A stretch of DNA of 16,405 nucleotides from JBFHES01 sp041584015 (GCA_041584015.1 JBFHES010000081.1:1-16405), one strand, 5' to 3'. Positions 1 through 7,895 are shown, numbered from the stretch's first letter. Notes: a model not told the origin generated them from the sequence alone. Translations and numbers: made by a program.

Positions 1-114
1 GGTATTTCAATATGCGATAATGTAACTATTGGTATGGGCGGCATTGTGGTTAAGCACATTACTGAACCAGGTGTTTACATTGGTAATCCGGTTAAAAGGC
101 TGGTAAGAAAGTAA
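1..114 (+). CDS. C-terminal end of a hexapeptide-repeat (left-handed beta-helix) acyltransferase, partial
   Basis: An open frame enters from the left edge and ends at the TAA at 112-114, giving the last 37 residues. The sequence has the I-x-x-x-x-x-I/V spacing of hexapeptide repeats (VTIGMGGIVVKHI) followed by the closing motif PGVYIGNPVKRL. This ending is typical of sugar O- and N-acyltransferases of the NeuD/WbbJ type that modify nucleotide sugars or surface polysaccharides in the cytoplasm. The acceptor and acyl donor cannot be told from this fragment. It is followed by other envelope-type genes on the same strand, which suits a role in surface glycan synthesis; that link is inference. Family call is fairly sure, specific function is not. 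Confidence 0.8.
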   Translation, partial: GISICDNVTIGMGGIVVKHITEPGVYIGNPVKRLVRK

Positions 115-306
115 TTTATAGCTACATTCAGTTTTAACAGACTAATGTATTTATTTGAGAAGCATTGTTTGGGTTTAAAACCAGTTACGGTTTTTGAAAT
201 TGATCACGAGTTCTTTACAGGGTTTAATTAGTTAGATAGGTTTTAAAAGTTTAAATTTAAGCTGATTAATTATTCTTTAAGTAAACAGTATAACACCGAA
301 TCCAGC

Positions 307-1056
307 ATGAGGTATAAAGTTCTATTATCAGCATTCATTTTTGTTTTTAGTTTTATAGCTCAAACTACGAATATGCATGCCCAGGTTTTTATCGACATGG
401 AGGCAGGGATGGTATATACGGGTTATAATACGGTACGTATCCCTGGAAATACAGGTACGTTGTTTTCATTAAAATCGCATATAGAAGCTATTCCGGTAAG
501 TTGTGTTAGAGCTCGAGTTGGTTATACAGTAAACAACCGACATACTTTTTCGTTGTTATTTGCTCCCTTAACGGTGAGATCCAGAGGTACCGTGCCAATG
601 GTTATTAATTTTGAAGGTTTTACAATTCCTGCCGGTACACGCGTAAATGCCAGTTATACGTTTAACTCGTATAGATTTACTTATCGCTATGATTTTATAA
701 AAAGACCAAAGTTCGAATTAGGTATTGGTTTTACCGGAAAAGTCCGAGATGCTAGAATTGAATTTACCAATCTGGGTGGGCAAGTTTTTAAAGAAAATGT
801 AGGTTTTGTTCCCATTATAAATTTTAGAGCAAACTGGATTTTAACCAACCGGTTTGGAATAGTATTAGAAGGAGATGCCTTAGCTGCAAAACAAGGAAGG
901 GCAGAAGATGTGTTATTAGCTGGTACTTATAATTTCTCCGAAGACTTTGTGCTTCGCGCAGGATATCGTGTGCTTGAAGGTGGTGCAGATAATAGCGAGG
1001 TTTATAATTTCGCACTATTCCATTATGCCATCATGGGTTGTGTTTATTTTTTCTAA
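307..1056 (+). CDS. Small outer-membrane beta-barrel protein
   Basis: The 249-residue product starts with a signal peptide (MRYKVLLSAFIFVFSFIAQ, probable cleavage around the NMHA-Q site near residue 25). The mature part consists of alternating polar/hydrophobic strands rich in aromatic residues and Gly (for example YRFTYRYDF, FELGIGFTG, FVLRAGYRVLE), and the last residue is Phe, as is usual for proteins inserted by the BAM machinery. The size fits an eight-stranded barrel of the OmpW/OmpX size class. No ligand-binding or enzymatic motif is visible, so the role (porin-like, structural or linked to glycan export) is open. It lies 192 bp after the acyltransferase and 111 bp before the FemAB-like gene, so co-transcription is possible but not shown. 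The ATG at 307 is the natural start because the signal peptide begins there. Confidence 0.75.
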   Translation: MRYKVLLSAFIFVFSFIAQTTNMHAQVFIDMEAGMVYTGYNTVRIPGNTGTLFSLKSHIEAIPVSCVRARVGYTVNNRHTFSLLFAPLTVRSRGTVPMVINFEGFTIPAGTRVNASYTFNSYRFTYRYDFIKRPKFELGIGFTGKVRDARIEFTNLGGQVFKENVGFVPIINFRANWILTNRFGIVLEGDALAAKQGRAEDVLLAGTYNFSEDFVLRAGYRVLEGGADNSEVYNFALFHYAIMGCVYFF

Positions 1057-1167
1057 GAGATTAAGATCTAACATTCATAAGTTGTTGTGCGGTTTTGTTT
1101 ATGTTATTTCTCGTAACAATAATCAAAATAAACCGTAAAGGGCTTAACTATTACTAGTTTACTATTT

Positions 1168-2211
1168 ATGGGCTTACACGTTTTTGATAAACATTCAACA
1201 AAAGAGTGGATTGATGTATTTAAATCCTTTCCACAATCTCAGCAGGATATTTACTTTTTACCTGAATATTATAAAACCTGGATTGAGCATGAACAAGCTG
1301 ATTTACGCTGTTTTTATTATACCGATAATGGTATCGAGCTACTTTACCCATTTTTCCAAAAAAGGATAAATGACCCTAATTTTGATGCCGAATATTTTGA
1401 TATTTTTTCAGCCTATGGTTATGGTGGTATCGTTTCAAATAAAAATGGAATTACTGATGGCGACGTAATTCATCAATTTAATATAGAGCTTAATAAGTGG
1501 TGCGTGCAGAACAATATTGTTGCAGAGTTTATTCGCGAAAATCCAATGATTCAGAACGGCTACAGAAAAGCGGAGCGGGCAGAAGTTCGGCAGAATGTTT
1601 ATGTTGACACAACTACACCGTACACCTTTTTGTGCAAGAATGTAAAGGAGAATTATAACAAAAGTGTAAAAAGTGGTTTGCAAGTTGAGATTGATGATGA
1701 GCTAAAAAATATGGATGAATTCATACGGCTCTATCGCATCACATCGGAGCGGCTTTGTGTGCAGCAGTTTTATCGTTTTCCTGACGAGTATTTTTACAAT
1801 ATTAAAAAGTACCTGGGTAATAATGCCAAATTGTTGCATGTTAAAAAGGGACATGAATTTATTGCAAGTACCATCGTATTGTATCACAACAAGCGGGCAA
1901 GTATACATTTGTGTGCATCCGATTTTAAGTATCAGGATTGTCGTTTAAATGATTTCATGTTTATTAATGCAATAAACGAGGCTGTTCGCATGAAAATGGA
2001 TTATATCTGTTTGGGCGGTGGCACCGGAAATGATCCAAAGGATACCTTGTTTCGATTTAAGAAGAAGTTTGGTAAAATTCGAAAAACCGTGAAAATTGTC
2101 AAGGTGCTTCACAATTCAGAAATATATGATCAGCTGGTTGCCGAGTGGACAGAAAAAAATCCTGGTAAATCACAGCTCTATAAAAACTACTTTCTAAAGT
2201 ATCGCCTTTAG
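1168..2211 (+). CDS. FemAB/GNAT-like acyl- or aminoacyltransferase
   Basis: The 347-residue protein resembles the FemAB-related GNAT proteins common near bacterial polysaccharide and lipid-modification genes. The second half holds the diagnostic part: a GNAT-like core around residues 220-280 (LLHVKKGHEFIASTIVLYH, then RLNDFMFINAINEAVRMKMDYICLG) followed by the loop LGGGTGNDPKDTLFRFKKKFG at 282-302, where the Gly-rich turn and the F-K-K-x-F-G ending match the family. The first half (1-150) would be the other, degenerate GNAT fold. There is no signal peptide, so it should act in the cytoplasm or at the inner membrane face. Known members transfer amino acids from aminoacyl-tRNA to peptidoglycan precursors, or acyl groups to sugars; the substrate here is not visible. 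Family call good, function open. Confidence 0.75.
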   Translation: MGLHVFDKHSTKEWIDVFKSFPQSQQDIYFLPEYYKTWIEHEQADLRCFYYTDNGIELLYPFFQKRINDPNFDAEYFDIFSAYGYGGIVSNKNGITDGDVIHQFNIELNKWCVQNNIVAEFIRENPMIQNGYRKAERAEVRQNVYVDTTTPYTFLCKNVKENYNKSVKSGLQVEIDDELKNMDEFIRLYRITSERLCVQQFYRFPDEYFYNIKKYLGNNAKLLHVKKGHEFIASTIVLYHNKRASIHLCASDFKYQDCRLNDFMFINAINEAVRMKMDYICLGGGTGNDPKDTLFRFKKKFGKIRKTVKIVKVLHNSEIYDQLVAEWTEKNPGKSQLYKNYFLKYRL

Positions 2212-2271
2212 TAGTTAAGGCTTCCTATAACTCGCTATCGCTTCTTGCTCATTATTCATATCTTTGGCACG

Positions 2272-3249
2272 ATGAGCTTAATTACGTCAGACGATATTAT
2301 TGAACTTTATTCGAAGCTTCACCAACGAGGCTTGGGGTTTATTTTGTCTAAAATAAATCCGAGTGCGCTTAAGCGAACCCAAAGCACATTTAATCACACA
2401 GCAATTGAAGCTGCCAATTGGTGGCAAGTGCCGCAGGTGCGCGAACGCATGAACATTAAGGCCACCGGCGACAAGCAATTAAACTATGAAACCTATACGG
2501 TGAACAAGTATCTTGATGGTAAGCAGGGCTTAAAGCTCCTGTCCTTGGGAAGTGGTGTTTGTTCTCATGAGATAAAATTTGCAACACACCCTTGTTTTAG
2601 TCAGGTTAAATGTGTTGATGTTTCGGAAAAACCATTGGCCATTGCTGTAAAAAATGCACAGCACTTAGGGCTAACAAACATGGTTTTTGAAGTGGCTAAT
2701 GTGAATGAAAATAAAATAGAAGAAAATTATTACGATGTTGTTTTGTTTCATTCATCTCTGCACCATTTTAAGCGTGTTTTTGAGCTGATAGCTGAGCAGG
2801 TGGCTCCGAGTCTGAAAAAGGATGGTTTGCTCGTAATTAACGATTATGTTGGCCCAAACAGGTTGCAGTGGACAACCGCTCAATTACAGGAAACCAATAG
2901 GCTACTTAATGAAATAGTTCCTGTTCATTTTAGGAAAAGGCTTAAAACTTCGAGGGTGAAAAAACATGTTTCCGGGCCGGGCATTATAAGAATGCTATTA
3001 TCAGATCCGTCGGAAGCAGTTGATGCAGAAAGCATATTACCTGCAATTTATATGCATTTTAATGTGTTGGAGGAAAATGATATAGGTGGTAATATTTTAA
3101 TGCTTTTGCTAAAAGATATTGCCCACCATTTTACCAGTGGTTCTATTGAAGCTGATGAGGTGCTCCAACGCCTTTTCAACGCGGAGGATGATTTCCTGAG
3201 CAAAGAAAAGAGTAATCAGGTATTTGGCATCTATCGTAAAAAAAACTAG
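2272..3249 (+). CDS. Class I SAM-dependent methyltransferase
   Basis: The 325-residue product has a Rossmann-type methyltransferase domain: motif I LLSLGSGVCSHE at about residues 89-100 (the SAM-binding Gly-rich loop), the acidic residue of motif II in CVDVSE (114-119), and a YDVVLFHSSLHHF stretch at 154-166 matching motif IV plus the H-H-F often seen in small-molecule and glycan methyltransferases. NDYVGPNRLQW at 190-200 recurs in methyltransferases from surface-polysaccharide loci. I chose the ATG at 2272; an in-frame TTG at 2245 would add nine residues but is less likely. It follows the FemAB-like gene by 60 bp on the same strand. Its substrate is unknown. Its stop codon overlaps that of the convergent DUF4834 gene. 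Confidence 0.85.
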   Translation: MSLITSDDIIELYSKLHQRGLGFILSKINPSALKRTQSTFNHTAIEAANWWQVPQVRERMNIKATGDKQLNYETYTVNKYLDGKQGLKLLSLGSGVCSHEIKFATHPCFSQVKCVDVSEKPLAIAVKNAQHLGLTNMVFEVANVNENKIEENYYDVVLFHSSLHHFKRVFELIAEQVAPSLKKDGLLVINDYVGPNRLQWTTAQLQETNRLLNEIVPVHFRKRLKTSRVKKHVSGPGIIRMLLSDPSEAVDAESILPAIYMHFNVLEENDIGGNILMLLLKDIAHHFTSGSIEADEVLQRLFNAEDDFLSKEKSNQVFGIYRKKN

Positions 3250-3506
3250 TCTTTTATTTCTTCATAATCAACGTAGTCTCCAGAATCATCAATCTTGTTT
3301 GAGTCTTTTTTCTTCTTGTTGGTAATTGTAACCTCGCCTTCTTTTTTGGTGGGTTCCTGCTCCTGTTGTTGAAATTGATTAAACTGTCCACCAGTCATTT
3401 TATTTACAACACGTTTCATAAGCAATGGAAATAACAATCTTGCCAGGTATTTTATTCCGTAATAAACGGCAACTATTATGAATATGGTTGTTAAAAATCG
3501 TACCAT
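3246..3506 (-). CDS. DUF4834-type small membrane protein
   Basis: The product is 86 residues: one hydrophobic helix at the N-terminus (MVRFLTTIFIIVAVYYGIKYLARLLFPL), then a charged, Gln- and Lys-rich tail ending in the conserved-looking YVDYEEIKD. This architecture (N-terminal anchor, low-complexity middle, acidic D-Y-E-E end) matches the DUF4834 proteins of Bacteroidota; no function is established. The frame is open upstream to 3572, but the ATG at 3506 is preferred because the added residues would precede the membrane helix with an unrelated sequence, and GGAGA lies about six bases before this ATG. It follows sahH on the same strand with a terminator between, so it is probably transcribed separately. 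Confidence 0.75.
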   Translation of the reverse strand: MVRFLTTIFIIVAVYYGIKYLARLLFPLLMKRVVNKMTGGQFNQFQQQEQEPTKKEGEVTITNKKKKDSNKIDDSGDYVDYEEIKD

Positions 3507-3579
3507 TAAAAATCTCCAATTTAGTGTCGTACTCAGACGATAACACTTACATATGATTACAAAGTTATACAAATGAAAA

Positions 3580-3615
3580 AGTCACTCCAAACCGATGTAT
3601 CAGCAAGGAGTGACT
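3580..3615 (-). terminator. Intrinsic terminator of sahH
   Basis: Nine-base perfect inverted repeat AGTCACTCC (3580-3588) and GGAGTGACT (3607-3615) with an 18-base loop. Read on the minus strand it begins 23 bases after the sahH stop and is followed directly by a T-rich tract (the 3' arm runs into TTTTTCATTT). Stem, T-tract and position all fit a rho-independent terminator. Confidence 0.8.
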
Positions 3616-3638
3616 CTATATTTTAACAGAACTAATTA

Positions 3639-5057
3639 TTAGTATCTGTAATGTTCTGGTTTGTATGGTCCTGCTTTATCAATTCCTAAGTACGATGCTT
3701 GATCATCGGAAAGGTTGGTTAGCTTAACACCAATTTGTTCCAGGTGTAAACGAGCAACTTCTTCGTCAAGATATTTTGGTAAACGATAAACATCAACTTT
3801 GTAATCGTTTTGCCATAAATCAATCTGCGCAAGCGTTTGGTTTGAGAAACTGTTAGACATTACGAAAGATGGATGTCCGGTTGCACAACCAAGGTTTACT
3901 AAACGACCTTCGGCTAATAGTAAGATAGAATGACCATCAGCATATACATATTGGTCAACTTGTGGTTTGATATTGATTTTCTTGATACCTTCCCAAGCTT
4001 CTAATTGCTCAACTTGAATCTCATTATCGAAGTGGCCAATGTTACAAACAATTGCCTGATCCTTCATTTTTGACATGTGTTCAGCAGTAATAACATCTTT
4101 GTTACCAGTTGTGGTTACATAAATATTACCTTCTTCCAGAGCATCTTCTACTGTTTTTACTTCGAATCCTTCCATGGCAGCTTGTAATGCACAAATAGGA
4201 TCAATCTCAGTAACAATTACTCTTGAACCATAGGTACGCATGCTGTGTGCACAACCTTTACCTACATCACCATATCCGCAAACAACAACAACTTTACCGG
4301 CAAGCATTACGTCCGTTGCACGCTTAATACCATCAGCTAAAGATTCACGGCATCCGTAAAGGTTATCGAATTTAGATTTTGTAACAGAATCGTTTACATT
4401 AATTGCAGGAACAAGTAGTTCGCCTTTTTCCATCATTTGGTATAAGCGGTGTACTCCGGTAGTTGTTTCTTCTGAAACACCTTTTAGTTCTGCAATTGTA
4501 TTGTGCCAGCGTGTATTGTTTTCGCCAAGCATCTGCTTAATCTGAGCAAGTACAACAGCTTCTTCGTGGTTAGCTGCTTTCTTATCTAAAATAGAAGCAT
4601 CTTTTTCAGCATTGTAGCCAACATGAACCATCATAGTTGCATCGCCACCATCATCAACAATAAGGCTTGGACCTTGTCCGTTCGGGAAACTTAAAGCCTG
4701 TGATGTACACCACCAGTACTCTTCAAGTGTTTCACCTTTCCAGGCAAATACAGGAATACCAGCTGCTGCAATGGCTGCTGCTGCATGATCCTGTGTTGAG
4801 AAGATATTACAACTTGCCCAACGAACATCAGCACCCAATTCAACTAATGTTTCGATTAATACAGCTGTTTGAATAGTCATGTGAAGAGATCCGGTAATTC
4901 TCGATCCTTTCAATGGTTTTTCTTCTGCATATTTTTTACGGATTGACATCAATCCCGGCATCTCTTTCTCTGCTAATTCAATCTCTTTTCTTCCAAATTC
5001 AGCAAGACTGATATCTGCAATTTTATACGGTAAGCTTTCTACCATTACATTTTCCAT
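3639..5057 (-). CDS. sahH: Adenosylhomocysteinase (S-adenosyl-L-homocysteine hydrolase)
   Basis: The 472-residue enzyme hydrolyses S-adenosylhomocysteine, the inhibitory by-product of SAM-dependent methylation, to adenosine and homocysteine in the cytoplasm, using tightly bound NAD. Recognisable parts are GSLHMTIQTAVLIETL (56-71) and DDGGDAT (135-141) in the substrate domain, VNDSVTKSKFDN (221-232) with the active-site Lys, the NAD loop VCGYGDVGKGCA (259-270), CNIGHFDNEI (338-347) and the canonical C-terminus GPYKPEHYRY. It has the longer form of the family, with an extra segment near residues 150-195. The ATG at 5057 gives the expected N-terminus. It is divergent from the OmpA gene and has its own terminator downstream. 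The symbol ahcY is a synonym. Confidence 0.98.
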   Translation of the reverse strand: MENVMVESLPYKIADISLAEFGRKEIELAEKEMPGLMSIRKKYAEEKPLKGSRITGSLHMTIQTAVLIETLVELGADVRWASCNIFSTQDHAAAAIAAAGIPVFAWKGETLEEYWWCTSQALSFPNGQGPSLIVDDGGDATMMVHVGYNAEKDASILDKKAANHEEAVVLAQIKQMLGENNTRWHNTIAELKGVSEETTTGVHRLYQMMEKGELLVPAINVNDSVTKSKFDNLYGCRESLADGIKRATDVMLAGKVVVVCGYGDVGKGCAHSMRTYGSRVIVTEIDPICALQAAMEGFEVKTVEDALEEGNIYVTTTGNKDVITAEHMSKMKDQAIVCNIGHFDNEIQVEQLEAWEGIKKINIKPQVDQYVYADGHSILLLAEGRLVNLGCATGHPSFVMSNSFSNQTLAQIDLWQNDYKVDVYRLPKYLDEEVARLHLEQIGVKLTNLSDDQASYLGIDKAGPYKPEHYRY

Positions 5058-5078
5058 AATTGTTATTTTTTAGAGCTG

Positions 5079-5109
5079 CAAAATAAGCTAATTTTAAAGT
5101 AATTAGAAA
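5079..5109 (-). promoter_or_regulatory. Candidate Bacteroidota-type promoter for sahH
   Basis: On the minus strand TTTC (5109-5106) and TTATTTTG (5086-5079) lie 19 bases apart, each one mismatch from the Bacteroidota -33 TTTG and -7 TAnnTTTG elements. The -7 box ends 21 bases before the sahH ATG, giving a very short leader. The divergent spacer to the OmpA gene is 213 bp and AT-rich, so chance matches are easy; tentative. Confidence 0.35.
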
Positions 5110-5270
5110 ATCATAAAGCTCAGAATGTTTGTATTTTGTACTAATAAAAAAGACAAAAGTCAAAAAAATGTTCATTTAATCAACAATAACCCCGATTTCA
5201 TCAACAAATTGTAACCATTCGCAAATTAATTGATATTTTAGAAGGAATTTGCAAGTGAAAATTGTGCAGA

Positions 5271-6722
5271 ATGTACACAGGTAAAACGTATCAGCTAATA
5301 ATCCTAATGATGATTGTTACGAGTTTGTTCGGTCAGCTTAAAGGCCAAACAAGCACGGATCGTTATGGTCTTGGTATGTATGCTTCAACTTACGAATTTC
5401 AAGGCGACCTGGGTGCCGAATATTTTAAGTTTCGCGATATTCAGGCAGGCGGTGGTATTTCGCTCAATTACTATGTATCTTCCTCTATTGATTTAGGTTT
5501 AGGCGTTTATACCGGTTCTCTTAATTATGCAAAAGATTTTGCATGCGTTAAGAGTCGGATGGTATCCACGAATATTGACGCAAAATTCAAGTTCTATAAT
5601 GGTAAGCTTATTAAAGAAGACGCCTTTATTGGACCGTATGTATTGCTCGGAACAGGGGTTTCTGATGTACGGTCTACTGGAGTAAATATGGGTAAGAAGA
5701 AGTTCAATATGGAAAAAATTGACATGAACTTCTCCTACGGTATTGGTTTTCGATTTAGAGTATCAGAGAGTTTTAGCTTTATTGTTCAAAGCAGACAGTA
5801 TAAACCAATGGTTGATGATTTTGATGGCAATGATGGATCGGATGCGTATTTGGAGCACAGTATTGGACTTATTTTTAATCCAACTGCTGCCAGCGATAGT
5901 GATTACGATGGTGTAAGTGATAGCAAGGATTTATGCCCGAATACACCAAAGGATGTTGTTGTTGATGAAAATGGCTGTCCGTTGGATTCTGATGGTGACG
6001 GCTTGGCTGATTATCTGGATCCAACACCACTCCTAAAAGGAACAACACCAATTCCTCATTACGATTCTGTAACAGTTCTAGTTGATGGATCGCTCGATAC
6101 GGATGGTGACAGTGTTCCTGATGATATTGATTATTGCCCACAAGAAGCAGGTCCTGCACATTTTAATGGTTGTCCGGATACAGACAATGACGGTATTGTA
6201 GATATATATGATGAATGTCCGGAAACACCAGAAGGAACGGTTGTGAACTATAAAGGTTGTGCCCGCGACTATGACAATGACGGCATTCCAAATACCGAAG
6301 ATAAATGTCCAAAAACAGCAGGGGTAGCAGAAAATGAAGGTTGTCCGCAAGAAGATAAGCAGGTGCATGAGAAGGTGAAGCAGACAGCTAGTAACCTAAA
6401 TTTTGAATTCGCTAAGAATGTCCTAACCGAAGAATCAATGCAGCACTTGGATGAATTGGCTGAAATATTAGAGGCAAACCCAGAAATGTTGTTACTGATT
6501 GAAGGACATACCGATAGTAAAGGTGCCGAGGAACTTAATATGCAGCTCTCGCAAAATAGGGCCGATGCTACTAAAGCATATCTTGTAAAGAAGGGCATTA
6601 GTGCTCACAGACTGGTTGCTCTTGGTTTTGGAGAAGCAGAACCTATTGCAGACAACACTACCGAGGCCGGTAGGGCACAAAACCGACGGGTAGAATTCCA
6701 ATTGAGTTACGACTGGGATTAA
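5271..6722 (+). CDS. OmpA-family outer-membrane protein with TSP3 calcium-binding repeats
   Basis: The 483-residue protein has, in order, a signal peptide (about 1-26), an N-terminal beta-rich region (30-205) that looks like a small outer-membrane barrel, a stretch of thrombospondin type 3-like repeats (208-360) with repeated D-x-D-x-D-G-x-x-D and x-C-P motifs, and an OmpA C-terminal peptidoglycan-binding domain (374-483). The OmpA domain shows LNFEFAKNVL, the binding loop IEGHTDSKGAEELN, LSQNRA and the closing NRRVEF. Known relatives anchor the outer membrane to peptidoglycan non-covalently; the TSP3 rod would be a Ca2+-stabilised spacer. I chose ATG 5271, since an in-frame TTG at 5262 would only add MCR ahead of the signal peptide. 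The TSP3 run is split by a non-repeat insertion at about 251-275. Confidence 0.93.
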   Translation: MYTGKTYQLIILMMIVTSLFGQLKGQTSTDRYGLGMYASTYEFQGDLGAEYFKFRDIQAGGGISLNYYVSSSIDLGLGVYTGSLNYAKDFACVKSRMVSTNIDAKFKFYNGKLIKEDAFIGPYVLLGTGVSDVRSTGVNMGKKKFNMEKIDMNFSYGIGFRFRVSESFSFIVQSRQYKPMVDDFDGNDGSDAYLEHSIGLIFNPTAASDSDYDGVSDSKDLCPNTPKDVVVDENGCPLDSDGDGLADYLDPTPLLKGTTPIPHYDSVTVLVDGSLDTDGDSVPDDIDYCPQEAGPAHFNGCPDTDNDGIVDIYDECPETPEGTVVNYKGCARDYDNDGIPNTEDKCPKTAGVAENEGCPQEDKQVHEKVKQTASNLNFEFAKNVLTEESMQHLDELAEILEANPEMLLLIEGHTDSKGAEELNMQLSQNRADATKAYLVKKGISAHRLVALGFGEAEPIADNTTEAGRAQNRRVEFQLSYDWD

Positions 6723-6739
6723 GGCAGCTTCATGCTGCC
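6723..6739 (+). terminator. Hairpin immediately after the OmpA stop codon
   Basis: GGCAGC (6723-6728) and GCTGCC (6734-6739) form a six-pair GC-rich stem with a five-base loop starting at the first base after the TAA. Only a loose T-rich stretch follows, without a clean T-run. A second tight inverted repeat, CAAAGC-TCA-GCTTTG at 6771-6785, follows 30 bases later. Either may end the transcript or protect its 3' end. Confidence 0.45.
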
Positions 6740-6880
6740 ATCTATTTCACATCCTATTTAATACATGCAGCAAAGCTCAGCTTTGGCGAAACAGCAGCTT
6801 AGACCTTTCGACTATCCTCTCTTCATTGTTAAGTTCTTGATTAGTTCATCTATTACAAAAATATTTGAAAAATAAATTAT

Positions 6881-7345
6881 ATGATAAACGAGAAAGGGAA
6901 ATTAATTAAGCTGGTTGCCAAATTAAATATTGCAACGGCTTTGGGTACAGCAGCTTTTTGGCTTGGTTTTTTTACGGAATTAACTTTCCCTGTCGATCAG
7001 TTAAAACTCTTGATTGATAATTTTGAAGGGTATTATAAATGGGAACAGTCTTTTGTTGTGCCTGACATGTTGTTTGCCCTAATAACAATTTATGCATCGG
7101 TTCTACTTTTGCGCAACTACAATAATAAGAAAGGAATTATCTTTTTAGCTTTTAGCTCTGGAGGATGGCTTTTCCTAGGGCTATTGGATTTCACTTATGG
7201 CATAAGTAATGGATTGTATACACTAGGACATTCTTACCGTTATGTATTCTTATCAATAGGAGTAGGCTTACCTATTATTAGTGTTTTTACTCTTAAAGTG
7301 TTATACAATTCGTTGAACTTCAATGACGATGAATTAGAAAGCTAA
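6881..7345 (+). CDS. Four-helix integral membrane protein of unknown function
   Basis: I do not recognise this 154-residue protein. It has four clear hydrophobic segments at about residues 14-33, 60-78, 85-105 and 119-140, with short loops and charged termini (MINEKGKLIK at the start, FNDDELES at the end). Trp, Phe and Gly are frequent in the helices. There is no cleavable signal peptide and no catalytic motif visible. It lies 158 bp after the OmpA gene on the same strand, with hairpins in between, so it is probably a separate unit. The next gene converges on it. Composition agrees with the neighbours and it reads as a normal coding region, so the gene is likely real although its role is unknown. 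Confidence 0.65.
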   Translation: MINEKGKLIKLVAKLNIATALGTAAFWLGFFTELTFPVDQLKLLIDNFEGYYKWEQSFVVPDMLFALITIYASVLLLRNYNNKKGIIFLAFSSGGWLFLGLLDFTYGISNGLYTLGHSYRYVFLSIGVGLPIISVFTLKVLYNSLNFNDDELES

Positions 7346-7383
7346 GTTTTTTCCAATATTGATTAGAGAGCGTTAGCCTTTTT
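7341..7383 (+). terminator. Possible terminator of the membrane-protein gene
   Basis: GCTAA (7341-7345, overlapping the stop codon) can pair with TTAGC (7373-7377), and the right arm is followed by CTTTTT. The stem is only five pairs with a 27-base loop, so this is weak; its position between two convergent genes and the T-run are the main support. Confidence 0.3.
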
Positions 7384-7394
7384 ATATACTGTTT

Positions 7395-7895
7395 TTACTC
7401 TAATTCTAAATTCAAATCATTTATGGTTAGTTTGTCAAAGAAAGTTCTAAACCTTATGAAAAGAGATTTGAAATTGATTCGGTGATTTTTAACAATAAAC
7501 AAGTAGTCTATTTCTTTGTCTAATGTACCTTTAATTGCCATCTCGGTCTTAGTAAAACTTCCCTTTTTTCCTGGAATTTCGTGTTTTGCAAATGGCATCC
7601 GAAGCTTACTAATAGCTTTTTTTAGTTCACCTATTTCTGTACGAAAAGGTTCGTTAAATATTTCTTTTCTCTGATCCAGTGTTCTTGAGATCTCGTATGA
7701 TGCTAATGTCCATAACCAAATATTTCGATATGCTAGAGCACTTGTCTTTCCATCAATTTCTTTTGAACTAATAAATGATTTATCAATTAACTCAATAGTT
7801 TCATTTCCAAACGTAACAACTTCGTTAACCTGATAGCTAATCATGAATGAAATAGCCATTAATGGATTATTTTCGAATATTTCCTTAGCATTCAT
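7395..7895 (-). CDS. Hypothetical soluble protein, 166 residues
   Basis: I do not recognise this family. The product has no signal peptide or membrane helix. It begins MNAKEIFENNPLMAISFMIS and looks mainly alpha-helical with many charged residues; a Lys-rich stretch (about 97-130, including KLRMPFAKHEIPGKKGSF) precedes a basic C-terminal part with FRTFFDKLT. The aromatic-rich segment around 58-72 (YRNIWLWTLASYEIS) may be a packed helix. It starts 58 bp after the porZ stop on the same strand, so read-through from porZ is possible. It has no obvious link to secretion, and no enzymatic motif is visible. The frame is intact and of convincing length, so a real gene is likely. Confidence 0.65.
   Translation of the reverse strand: MNAKEIFENNPLMAISFMISYQVNEVVTFGNETIELIDKSFISSKEIDGKTSALAYRNIWLWTLASYEISRTLDQRKEIFNEPFRTEIGELKKAISKLRMPFAKHEIPGKKGSFTKTEMAIKGTLDKEIDYLFIVKNHRINFKSLFIRFRTFFDKLTINDLNLELE

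Noticed and set aside
145..231. A 28-codon frame beginning MYLFEKHCLG between the acyltransferase and the barrel protein
   Set aside because: It is too short, has no clear ribosome-binding site, and nothing in its sequence suggests a real product; likely chance.
1090..1135. CGGTTT/AAACCG inverted repeat with an inner TGTTA/TAACA hairpin between the barrel and FemAB-like genes
   Set aside because: The stems are short and A-T rich, and no T-run follows, so it is not a credible terminator; too weak to list as a feature.
5058..5270. Search for a SAM- or SAH-sensing leader in front of sahH
   Set aside because: The probable leader is only about 15-20 bases and no compact stem-loop is present.
6078..6598. 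Long minus-strand frames opposite the OmpA/TSP3 gene
   Set aside because: They arise from the biased codon pattern of the Asp/Gly/Cys-Pro repeats and the OmpA domain on the plus strand, which is clearly the coding strand.
6812..6823. CTATCCTCTCTT at 6812-6823 recurs on the opposite strand at 12799-12810
   Set aside because: A 12-base match is expected by chance in a 16-kb AT-rich window compared with itself on both strands, and the flanks do not align.
6836..6867. Possible promoter CTTG-N20-AATATTTG ahead of the four-helix membrane protein
   Set aside because: The predicted start would leave only about seven bases before the ATG, and both boxes are imperfect in an AT-rich stretch.
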